Shown here piece by piece: positions 38,901-46,014 of a stretch of 64,000 nt of DNA. Location: NCBI RefSeq assembly GCF_000237925.1, contig NC_031495.1, forward strand, positions 26,994,857 to 27,058,856, given 5' to 3'. Each line of letters begins with the position of its first letter. The stretch's first letter is position 1. The notes beneath the pieces were generated by a model. That model did no database searches. It worked only from the letters and a program-made list of their open reading frames with translations, and had not been told where the DNA came from. A program made the translations under genes and the position numbers. The DNA is from Schistosoma mansoni. Taxonomy: Eukaryota > Platyhelminthes > Trematoda > Strigeidida > Schistosomatidae.

Positions 38901-41900
38901 ATTTTCATGGCGTCATGAAGATGCAACCAATGCTCATCTATACTTTTCGGTGGGAAGGTAGCTAGCCTAGAAGCTAGCTCCGCTCGATACATACTTGCAA
39001 CAGAAGTTGCAGGCAAGTTTACTAACATCGATCCGTTGATGGCGGTCAATCCTTCGGCCACTGAAAAGCAAGGTAAGATTGGCGCAGACCAGGGCATGAT
39101 CAGACTCCAGATAGGTACTCCAAAAGGAGCGGCAGTCTTGTACACAACCACGCCAGCGGTAGCTGATCGAGATGTGATCAATCTGAGTCCAGGCTTGAGA
39201 TGCAGAAGGGGGACGCCAGGTGGCACACCGGCGATGACTGTGCCGGAAGTTAGTGCTAGCCAGAAACAGGTTGTGGTCTGTGCACAGTTGCAGCAAACGG
39301 TCCCCGTTATCTGTCCTGCGACCAACAAGTCCCCATCGGCCACCTAAATGACTCTCTTCTGTGCCTAGACGCCCGACATGTGCATTCAAGTCTCCGGCTA
39401 ATACTACAATATCTGTCGAACGCGCTTTCCGGAGAAGAACTGTTAACTGGTGGTAAAACTTATCCTTGATTGCACCCGGGCTGCAATCTGTCGGGGCATA
39501 GGCGGAGATGACGAAAAGACACCGTTTCTCACGCCGGTTTCTTCTCACTTTGATGGAACTTTCTAATCTAACAGCACATAACCGACTGTTAATGGGGATC
39601 CAATCGATTAGTGCTGCCTCAGCTCTAGCGCTTAGTGCAACACCAACGCCAGCAAGACCGGACGAAGATGCCACAGAGTCCCCGGATAAGCGCACGTGAA
39701 ACAAGCTTTTCGAAGCGACAGATGGAGAGCGAATTTGTAGTACTTCACTAGAGTCTTGAATACGGGTCTCGGATAGACAACAAACATCAACATTAAGACT
39801 TTCTAAAGACATAGCCAGCCCCATCTGTTGTCCGATCTGCATTAGTGTGCGAACGTTGAAGGAAGCCAGCTTGAACGGCGTACGTGGTTTCAGAAAGACT
39901 GCTTCAGTATTCGTAATCGGTGGAAGCATTCACTTTCAACCAGACAGTGACTGGAGATCGTTTAGATAAGACAGAGTTTCCACCATGGGCGAGCTACTGC
40001 ATAAGTTGGAAAGGAAGGATGCACAATTTGGGAATAAAGGGAGTGAAAAAGCGACGTAGTAAATAATAATAATAATAACAATAATAATAATAATAATGGT
40101 AATGATAGTAATAATGGTAATGTAAATTGTCTTTCTTTTATTAGGAACGGGAGCAGTGTAGTTAGTGTAGTGAGTCATTTCATGTCATGTCGTATATTAC
40201 GAGTATCCGATTACAGGTGTCTTCAAAGTATTCCTTGTGTATTTTGAGACCAATGAGCAAGCAATGCCGAAGTTAGGGTTAAGATGATAAATCAACTGAT
40301 GTAGTAAATCTTCACAACCTGAGGTGGTTAGGACATATTTCACGTATGCCCAACCACATCCCACGTGGGGGCGATGTTGTCTGGCGCAGTAGATTGAAAG
40401 AAAGTTAGGAGCGGTCAAATGAAGTCATTGACAGTTAAACCGAGCCAAGTTTGAAGGTGTAGACCACCTGGTTAAATTCCTTGTAATTCTTGTAATCAAT
40501 GGTTAGAGACGTTTAGTGACACAGCTCAGAACCATTCGCAATAGCGGTGTGGTTATTACTCATCTTCCTTAAGAATCTGGGCCCTCAAATCTTAAGATAC
40601 TTTTTTCCTGCTCTTTACTTAGATATTTTACCACTACAACTGATATTTTACCACCTCTATTAATCTGAGATCTATCTTGAAGTAATTCTATCTCGCTGTG
40701 CTAATGTAGTATGGTAACTAAAGCCGATGAGTAAGTTAGATCCCACTTTGACTTTTAAATAAATGATTTTTGAGTGAAAATTCAAACGAGATGAAGTTTT
40801 GTACCCCGAAAACATCCTTCTGAAAATACTAGCCTGGGTAGTAGCTCGAGGAATTCTGAGATATTTTCATGTACAAACAAACCTAGTCAGGTACCTGTTA
40901 TGTTATTCACAAAACGATCCAGTAACTGTGTGGATATAAATACTAGCAAATAGATCACTGTCTTGAGAAGATATTCCAAGAGCAAATCAACAGCTGAAAA
41001 TAAAGATACTAACATAATTACCTGAGCATTCAGGTGGGTCGACAAACTCGAATACGCGTATTTTCCTGGATGCTAAGTCACTTAGTATTGTTTTCTTGAA
41101 ATCACGACATTCTTCTGGAGTCAGTGTATCAGCTTTAGCGATCACGGGGATTACGTTAACCTTATCTTGTATGCGTGACAGGAATTCTATGTCCAATGGT
41201 TTCAGTGAATGTCCTGGAAAAAAAGGTGATAACCAACTCTGAAGCGTTAATCTTTGATAACAAAGTCAAACTCAATGAGATTTTATTAAAAAGACTGTAG
41301 GATCGACTTCCTAAGTTCTTTTATACGAATAAAATTACATAAACAATGAAAAACTTGACTACGTCAGTACTTCAAATAAATGCAACTGATTTCTCCATAT
41401 CTAATGTGTTGATTTGCATTACATTACATTAAAAAAACCTGGATAACCTAAAAAAATATGAGGGCTTTAACACTCAACTACTAAGTAGCAAGATATGTTA
41501 TGCTTCTTAACATTCCTATGCAATGCATCGGGTACGACTGGCATGAAGAAACCTTCCAAGTAAAATTCAATATGAAGTATAGTAGAATAACAATATGTTG
41601 GTTTGGTCCTATAAAGTACCATTAANNNNNNNNNNNNNNNNNNNNNNNNNNNNNNNNNNNNNNNNNNNNNNNNNNNNNNNNNNNNNNNNNNNNNNNNNNN
41701 NNNNNNNNNNNNNNNNNNNNNNNNNNNNNNNNNNNNNNNNNNNNNNNNNNNNNNNNNNNNNNNNNNNNNNNNNNNNNNNNNNNNNNNNNNNNNNNNNNNN
41801 NNNNNNNNNNNNNNNNNNNNNNNNNTCTTCCGATCTCCCTTATCTTGTCTAAAATATTATTATCATTTCTACTATCAAAACTTTGATTTTAGAAAGTTAA

Positions 41901-44056
41901 ATGTAGGTCAAACTCATTAAATAATCAAAGTTTGAGTATGCTAAGGAATACATCTAGTGCTGTAATACAAAACATTGAAATGAAATACCATTATCAACCA
42001 TTGATTATCTAAATAAAAACAATGAAACTGAATATAATTATGAAATCTTATGGACTATGTTGAACAAAAGAATACTAAGATTTATGGAGAATTCATAAAT
42101 CACGAAAATATCTCTTCATTACAATAGAACATTATGAAATAATAAAAGCGTACAATATTATTATGAAATATTTTTGTCTGTTAAACGAACACTTATACCT
42201 ACAAAATGGTAAACAAAGAAAGGACAGAATCTTTCCCTGAAATCATAATAAAGATCTAAGGCTAAATGTTCACTCTTTGTATTGATGAAAATACAACTAT
42301 GATGTAGTTCATTTCCTATTATCTACTCTTTATCAGTACCTTCATGAAATATACTCTCTATTATTTCTAATACTCTTCTTCAATCGTTTGCTCCTTTCTG
42401 CATACTCATTCAGGGCCTTGACTTCATCTACTCTTTCTACATTGTTGGTAACTCCTAGATTCCTGACTCTAGTGAATTGCTTTAAGATACATCATTTTAA
42501 AAAAACGGAAATTTTAAACACTCGCCAAGTTAATATACTAAGCTTAGTAACACAAACGAAAAGATAACCTAACTGAAAAATGAATGTGACAAAAAATTTA
42601 CAATTCTGAAAACTAACCCCGACAACAAAGCTCTTCAGGCTTATATTTAACCAGACAAATTTGTGCAGTGATATTAATCATTCAAATCTAGAATAGTGAA
42701 TGATGTATCATCTGAAACAGCTCGACACCAATTTGTCGCTAACCTCACAAATAACTTATAAGTTTGTGGGAGTAACAGGACACTTTAAGTGCATCTATAG
42801 ATTAATATGAATAATCAAGTCTAGAACGCCCCAGAACGCCCTAGTACGGTCGAGTGTGAAAAGATTGAGCTTTACCTCTTGAAATGTTCTTACATGGCCA
42901 CGCGTACACAGCTACTGTCAGGGAAGTCCTAATCACTGCCTTCTTGCGATATTACTGTTGTTTACGAAATTGAGGATGAGAAGCGAGTTTTCGGAGCTTT
43001 AACCGGGTTGGTGGATATGGAGGATCCACCTAGGGTAGATAGAAAACCCTGATTCCAAACCAATGGTGCACATGAGCTCCAGTATCCTGAGGGAACAAAT
43101 GGCGTCATCCGCTACCATGGGCCTGGATCTAACGTTGCTCCACTGTCTTATGGACTAGACCTTCAGGTCAAATGCTCGGGGTGTGTCCGCCGAAGAAAAC
43201 TACCTGCTTCGGTTTGGGCACTCAGGCAGCATCACAGCCTTCACACAAATCGAATCGTATGCATAGCGCACATATATTTGGTCCTCCTTGAACCAATATT
43301 CATGAGAATGAGTAAATAGATACATAACAAGATTATTTTGAGTACACTTGGCATAAGAAAGTTACCTGTCGGAGCAATAAAGTAAATGCATGCATGTACA
43401 CGCTGATCCGGGATATTCTGACACGGACGATTAACTCGGCTCTCTCCAGATATGTAATCATCGAAACGCGAAATAATATAATCCAGAACCGGTTGCCAAC
43501 AGTTAGTATTATCTACACAGTCACCGAACCCTGGAGTATCGATTAAATTGAGCTTTAGGTAAACACCATTTTCCTTTAAAAGTAAAAAACGCTTTGTAAC
43601 TTAAGATATTACTTTAAGTATAACTGTATGTGACTGGACACAAGTAGTTTTTCTCTGACGTTTAGATGGGCCAGGGTGATCGGTGTTGTAAACTTCACTG
43701 AGAAATAGTGAATTCACAAACGTGGACTTTCCAACGCCTGACTCTCCAACCACGAGGACGTTGAATTCAAACCCCTTTCGAACAGCTTTCCGGTAAATCT
43801 AACTCTATAAAGAACATCCAGAATTTGACAAGCAAACCTGGTTAGGTAAGTTGGAGTAACCAACGTAGCCCTCAACAGAGGAAATTCCATTTGCAAGTGC
43901 CGTAGCTGCACTGTTTACGTGAGCCCCTGAGTCAATTTTAAATTCTCTATCAGCATTTGAGTCCTTAGATTGGATTTTTAATGATTCCAGATTTGGTAAA
44001 CCATCTTTTCCAAGATAAACACTTCTCTTACTAGCTCCATTGTGAAGTGGAGACTG
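23696..44056 (-). CDS. SEPT7: Septin, SEPT7-type GTPase (gene span, 7 coding exons seen)
   Basis: Septins polymerise into hetero-oligomeric filaments at the cell cortex and division site. The spliced product seen is about 494 residues. A variable N-terminus (1-73) is followed by P-loop GESGVGKS (about 91-98), switch DTPG (146-149), AKAD guanine-specificity motif (228-231), the septin unique element including PWGIVEVEN, and then a coiled coil from about 375 to 458. The C-terminus TEKKKKGLF resembles SEPT7. Exons: 44056-43838, 43798-43642, 43599-43366, 41213-41022, 35940-35732, 33516-33322, 23974-23696; the phases agree across every junction. The start codon is not in these exons: the ATG at 44083 lies in a pyrimidine tract that looks like a splice acceptor, so an upstream exon is expected. 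Introns hold many LINEs and the assembly gap. The paralogue number (schistosomes have more than one SEPT7) is not resolved. Confidence 0.93.
24690..25175 (-). mobile_element. RTE-like LINE (family B), 5' fragment
   Basis: The minus strand reads [24 protein letters not shown] and VALMLS, the N-terminal part of the apurinic-type endonuclease, preceded by about 250 bp of 5' untranslated sequence (25175-24920). Homology to 56361-56810 is collinear. It keeps the 5' end and lacks the rest, the reverse of normal LINE truncation. Confidence 0.75.
25176..26165. other. Septin intron sequence, nothing recognised
   Basis: AT-rich sequence between two elements. A 100-codon open frame on the minus strand (25842-26144) is hydrophobic low-complexity sequence without a domain. 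Confidence 0.45.
26170..27642 (-). mobile_element. Penelope-like retroelement with RT and GIY-YIG parts
   Basis: Minus strand, in order. A PKVHK-type motif lies near 27.5 kb. An RT core at 27454-27050 holds [20 protein letters not shown], the Penelope-style version of the GxxxGSPLSP motif. A stretch at 27007-26633 holds YVDDMF-type coding, then [20 protein letters not shown], and a C-terminal stretch at 26457-26239 resembles a GIY-YIG endonuclease ([16 protein letters not shown]). Several frame breaks make it inactive. It directly abuts the family A LINE at 27643. Schistosome Penelope-like elements are known (Cercyon/Perere-10, from memory). Confidence 0.8.
27643..29610 (-). mobile_element. 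RTE-like LINE (family A), RT portion
   Basis: The minus strand carries the endonuclease-RT linker ([13 protein letters not shown]), then [63 protein letters not shown] and [13 protein letters not shown] (catalytic YADD kept). The C-terminal part has [13 protein letters not shown] and [16 protein letters not shown]. The endonuclease is absent and the 3' end stops at the Penelope-like element after HVGRCR. Frameshifts separate four open stretches. It differs clearly from the 37-40 kb copy, so it is an older or different subfamily. Confidence 0.88.
29660..31553 (+). mobile_element. RTE-like LINE (family B), endonuclease and RT portion
   Basis: The plus strand reads the middle of the endonuclease ([17 protein letters not shown], then SDHHLV-type [11 protein letters not shown]), the linker ([18 protein letters not shown]), and RT motifs [23 protein letters not shown] and [24 protein letters not shown] follows VRTGVRQD where the family has RQGCL. 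It stops after MQMKT at 31553, exactly where duplicated block B starts. Its last 820 bp (30734-31553) recur inverted at 55539-56358. Confidence 0.85.
30734..31553. repeat. Duplicated block C, copy 1 (inverted partner 55539-56358)
   Basis: 820 bp here and 820 bp at 55539-56358 are reverse complements with only about one visible mismatch (near 30754). Shared open stretches of 74 and 63 codons are identical, and the premature TGA after VRTGVRQD is shared. Both ends of the homology are abrupt. Confidence 0.88.
31556..32973. repeat. Duplicated block B, copy 1 (partner 41367-43230)
   Basis: 31556-31816 equals 41367-41625 apart from one A, and 32199-32972 equals 42456-43229 with no difference seen. 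The 382 bp between (31817-32198) has no counterpart in copy 2, where the N gap and 632 bp of other sequence lie. The right end falls inside a SINE-like repeat. Confidence 0.88.
32620..33095 (+). mobile_element. SINE-like repeat, plus-strand copy
   Basis: Contains GTCAGGGAAGTCCTAATCAC, TTAACCGGGTTGGTGGATAT, AACCAATGGTGCACATGAGC and the tail GTGTTCAAATAAATAAACC, the same order as the 22 kb and 35 kb copies. After 32973 the sequence departs from the 43 kb twin but keeps family features to the tail. Confidence 0.75.
33322..33516 (-). CDS. SEPT7: Septin exon: end of GTPase domain and start of coiled coil
   Basis: 65 codons from [19 protein letters not shown] to [11 protein letters not shown], with acceptor CGTTAG and donor [18 protein letters not shown] is the conserved end of the septin GTPase domain; the lysine/glutamate heptads begin after [14 protein letters not shown]. 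Confidence 0.95.
34768..35292 (-). mobile_element. SINE-like repeat, near-complete copy
   Basis: The minus strand begins CCCCAAATGCCCTGGTACGG, passes the same internal blocks as the 22 kb copy and ends in an (AATA)n tail at 34760-34790, where the flanking TTTATTTA/TAAATAAA forms a local palindrome. It is about 90 percent similar by eye to 21781-22285. Confidence 0.78.
35732..35940 (-). CDS. SEPT7: Septin exon: septin unique element
   Basis: Opens [20 protein letters not shown] and contains [29 protein letters not shown] and LLLSVYMQ, before the donor GTGGGT in phase 0. This part forms the contacts between neighbouring GTPase domains in septin filaments. Confidence 0.95.
36045..36265 (+). mobile_element. 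SINE-like repeat, 5'-truncated copy
   Basis: Starts near CTGCATCTCCTCACGATCCT and runs to the tail GTGTTTAAATAAAATAAATA, the last 220 bp of the family consensus. It starts about 105 bp upstream of the septin exon at 35732-35940, inside its 5' intron. Confidence 0.75.
36331..37358. repeat. Duplicated block A, copy 2 (partner 4034-5060)
   Basis: Holds about 640 bp downstream of the 3' end of the family A LINE plus the LINE 3' end itself. See the copy at 4034-5060; the left end is abrupt at ACAGCTACAG. Confidence 0.85.
36976..39935 (-). mobile_element. RTE-like LINE (family A, SR2/Perere-like), nearly full length
   Basis: Minus strand. The endonuclease is open over 320 codons (39929-38967) with [42 protein letters not shown] and [12 protein letters not shown], all the usual catalytic blocks (N, E, D-N, D-H). 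A short stretch in another frame follows ([20 protein letters not shown]). The RT is then open over 395 codons (38885-37698) with [61 protein letters not shown] and [13 protein letters not shown]. The C-terminal domain continues in a shifted frame to about 37146 and the 3' tail to 36976. Most of the endonuclease-RT linker is deleted. Both catalytic domains are uninterrupted but are not in one frame, so the copy is inactive yet recent. It lies in a septin intron in the same orientation as the gene. Confidence 0.93.
40063..40120. repeat. (AAT)n-rich microsatellite
   Basis: Imperfect AAT/ATA units, about 55 bp, just upstream of the 5' end of the RTE element. Confidence 0.85.
40290..40450 (+). 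mobile_element. RTE-like LINE (family A), short C-terminal fragment
   Basis: The plus strand holds TTAGGACATATTTCACGTAT and CCCAACCACATCCCACG, equivalent to the LGHxLRMPNHxLPR segment of family A, then coding like AVN-GQMKSLT. It is opposite in orientation to the neighbouring full-length copy. Confidence 0.6.
41022..41213 (-). CDS. SEPT7: Septin exon: G4 motif
   Basis: After the acceptor TTTTCCAG it reads [20 protein letters not shown] and [19 protein letters not shown], ending [10 protein letters not shown] before GTAATT in phase 1. AKAD is the guanine-specificity motif. Confidence 0.95.
41626..41825. other. Assembly gap of 200 N
   Basis: Exactly 200 unknown bases inside the septin intron between the G4 exon and the switch exon. 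The true size is unknown. Confidence 0.99.
41826..41836. other. Probable sequencing-adapter remnant at contig edge
   Basis: TCTTCCGATCT immediately after the Ns equals the last 11 bases of the standard Illumina adapter. By chance an exact 11-mer at this exact place is very unlikely. Confidence 0.85.
42877..43325 (+). mobile_element. SINE-like repeat, plus-strand copy
   Basis: Same family as 32620-33095; shares all of its first 350 bp as part of block B. The tail has the family form (CACACAAATCGAATCG, CCTTGAACCAATATTCATGA) and stops near GAGTAAATAGATA, 40 bp from a septin exon. Confidence 0.75.
43366..43599 (-). CDS. SEPT7: Septin exon: switch region
   Basis: Encodes [20 protein letters not shown], then [20 protein letters not shown] and [11 protein letters not shown], ending at the donor GTAACT in phase 1. 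DTPG is the G3 motif; DNTNCWQP is typical of septins. Confidence 0.92.
43642..43798 (-). CDS. SEPT7: Septin exon: P-loop
   Basis: Starts [18 protein letters not shown] and contains [20 protein letters not shown] and [12 protein letters not shown]. The donor is the least certain boundary. GTGTCC at 43641 gives phase 1 and an in-frame join to the next exon across a 42-bp intron, but a missed micro-exon is possible because the KT-V-E-Q segment is one residue shorter than in SEPT7. Confidence 0.85.
43838..44056 (-). CDS. SEPT7: Septin exon: N-terminal extension
   Basis: 73 codons, opening [13 protein letters not shown] after the acceptor TCAAACAG and closing [10 protein letters not shown] before GTTTGC. 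GYVGFANLPNQ-type sequence directly precedes the GTPase domain in SEPT7 proteins. Phase 0 at both ends. Confidence 0.88.
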
Positions 44057-44264
44057 CTGTTTGATAAAAATTAAAAAAGTCATATGGAACTTACATAAGA
44101 CATGCCTACTTAATTAAAAACCACACAAATTCCAGTCCTCAGGTACCGTAAAGAACCGAAACACCCGCTTGTTTAAGAGATACTCAATAGCTAATATTTA
44201 GTAACATAGGAATAGAGTAGCAAATTCCTAAAAATGTGCTGCTGGAGTATACAGAGAGGATCAC

Positions 44265-44375
44265 AGACATCAAACGTTTGAATCCATCCTTGATCTCATC
44301 GACACACGGAAGCCCGTTAAGCGAAAGCTTCTCTATTCCGTCCTCAACCATTTGAACCATTTGAACTTTGAAGTA
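44265..44375 (+). mobile_element. CR1-type LINE 3' tail fragment
   Basis: CGGAAGCCCGTTAAGCGAAA, then TCCTCAACCATTTGAACCAT, ending in two AACCATTTG units, matches the 3' ends at 13.2 kb and 45.8 kb. No coding part is attached. Confidence 0.65.
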
Positions 44376-44435
44376 TATGTGTCAACATATTGTCGCGGAG
44401 AACAAATCTCCAAAATCAATAGTTCTGTAAGTGTT

Positions 44436-44505
44436 CGACATTGGATGCTAACCGCATTAGTTTTGACGGACTCACCTAGCTGAAGGCGCTCGATCATGCC
44501 TTCGC
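44436..44505. repeat. Inverted repeat, left arm (partner 45944-46013)
   Basis: About 70 bp here (CTAACCGCATTAGTTTTGAC ... CGCTCGATCATGC) matches the reverse complement of 45944-46013 with several mismatches. The arms enclose a CR1 fragment. Confidence 0.65.
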
Positions 44506-45254
44506 ACCAGATTACGAGTGGGACCGCTAGTTTGCATCAGTCCTCCATATATTGATAATCTATCAAATATATCTTCGAACCTTCTCGCTTCTAACTTTTG
44601 GCTTCACTGAGTGGGTACGATTCAATTATGGAAGATGTTACTGGTTGAGTTGTCAAACTCTGAATACCTATGGAATCTTCAGTATTTATAGCGAGTTTGT
44701 ATAAACTACCTGCTTTGTAAACACATGTTTCCTATTGTTCGATTCAGTTCCAAAGTTTCTGGTTTCGTACAGTAAAGCCTATCGAGCCTCCAAACTACAA
44801 TTGTCCTAGTGATAGAGAGAATACTTTTTAAATTTATTTGTGTTTTTCTCTCCTTCTTTCGATTTTACTGGACGATGGATTCGCTGCATCCCATAGTCTT
44901 CATACCACTAGATAGTGGTTTATTTGGTCGTACTAGTCCATGGTATGAATGTGCGAAGGGTGGAGAGTTCTAAACTATTGAACAAACGGTTTATTTGAAG
45001 CGACTGCGATGTTAAATACGAAGAAAAATAATAACGTATTCAAAAAATAGTATAAAATGCATACCGAGTTACAGGCATGATCATGTTGACACTGATTGTA
45101 AAGGTGTTATGGATAATCAGGGGTTGACGATACTTTTATCCTTAATATCTTTACAATTGAAAGATACCAGTCTCAGTCAAAATGGTAACGTTGAAGCTCA
45201 TTTCTAGCCACTTATAGGATAAAACTTTCCCCTTCATTTCCCATTTTTATTCGA

Positions 45255-45835
45255 CCTCATTCAGAGTGTGTAAATTTAATGTTTCTACCTTTACTCTAAA
45301 GGATAAGGACACTCTGGAACGTATCCAAAGGCGAGCCACGAAATCATTTCAGGAACTAAAATTTAAGCCTTGTGAAGAACTCAAATCACTGGGACATTAC
45401 CCATTAGAATATAGGCGTCTCAATGGTGACCTTCTAATGACTCACAGCATCCTCAACACTTTTAACCTTCCCAATAAGTAGCTAACTAAACTCAGTCCTG
45501 ACACACCCCAGGGTTAACATCTAGAAGTTAGAGGAAACATGGCAGAACGGACTGTAGGCAAAATTTTGACTCTTTACGAGTTGCCGAATTATGAAATTTG
45601 CCACTGGATGAGCCAGTCTAAACGACTTTTCAGGATTCTTTTAAGATAAAGCTTAGGAACTGTTCATAAGGACTACGGACAGTATCTCATTATAATCTAC
45701 TAAGATTTTCCTCTTCTTACCTGGAGACATCGGTGATTCACTGCTACTAGATAAGGAAGCCCATTAAGTGAAAGCTCCTTTAATTCTTTCCAGAACCATT
45801 TGGACCAGTTGAAACCAGATGTCATCAATAAAAGA
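45255..45835 (+). mobile_element. CR1-type LINE, 3' end fragment
   Basis: The open stretch 45266-45481 reads FTLKDKDTLERIQRRATKSF and LGHYPLEYRRLNGDLLMTH, the conserved C-terminal domain of CR1-like reverse transcriptases. A short untranslated tail ending in ACCATTTGGACCAG follows at about 45800-45815. The rest of the element is 5'-truncated. Confidence 0.85.
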
Positions 45836-45943
45836 GTTCGAAAATATATTTGGAAGATAGCCGTGTCGAGAAGTGCATGATCTAAGCTGCCTAGTTGTTA
45901 CGAGGGATGCGTAGCATGACATACTAAATGTTTATTTTGTGAT

Positions 45944-46013
45944 GATGCATGATCGAGCGACTTCAGCTATTGTGTCCGATAAAACTAATGCGGTTAGTGT
46001 CACTGTCGAAGAC
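45944..46013. repeat. Inverted repeat, right arm (partner 44436-44505)
   Basis: See the left arm. Together with it, this marks the edges of a 1.6-kb region holding two CR1 tails. Confidence 0.65.
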
Positions 46014-46014
46014 T

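Larger units (their letters stand above)
41367..43230. repeat. Duplicated block B, copy 2, interrupted by assembly gap
   Basis: 41367-41625 and 42456-43229 match block B copy 1. Between them lie 200 Ns, an adapter-like 11-mer and about 620 bp not found in copy 1. After 43230 this copy keeps its own SINE-like tail. Confidence 0.85.

Noticed and set aside
38807-39343. Long second minus-strand frame (178 codons) over the RTE endonuclease
   Set aside because: It mostly overlaps the true endonuclease frame in another phase. Only its last part carries LINE linker sequence, and it is counted within the LINE.
44057-44083. ATG at 44083 as the septin start
   Set aside because: The codons after it are a pyrimidine-rich tract ending CAAACAG, a typical acceptor, and the residues (TFLIFIK) do not look like a septin N-terminus.
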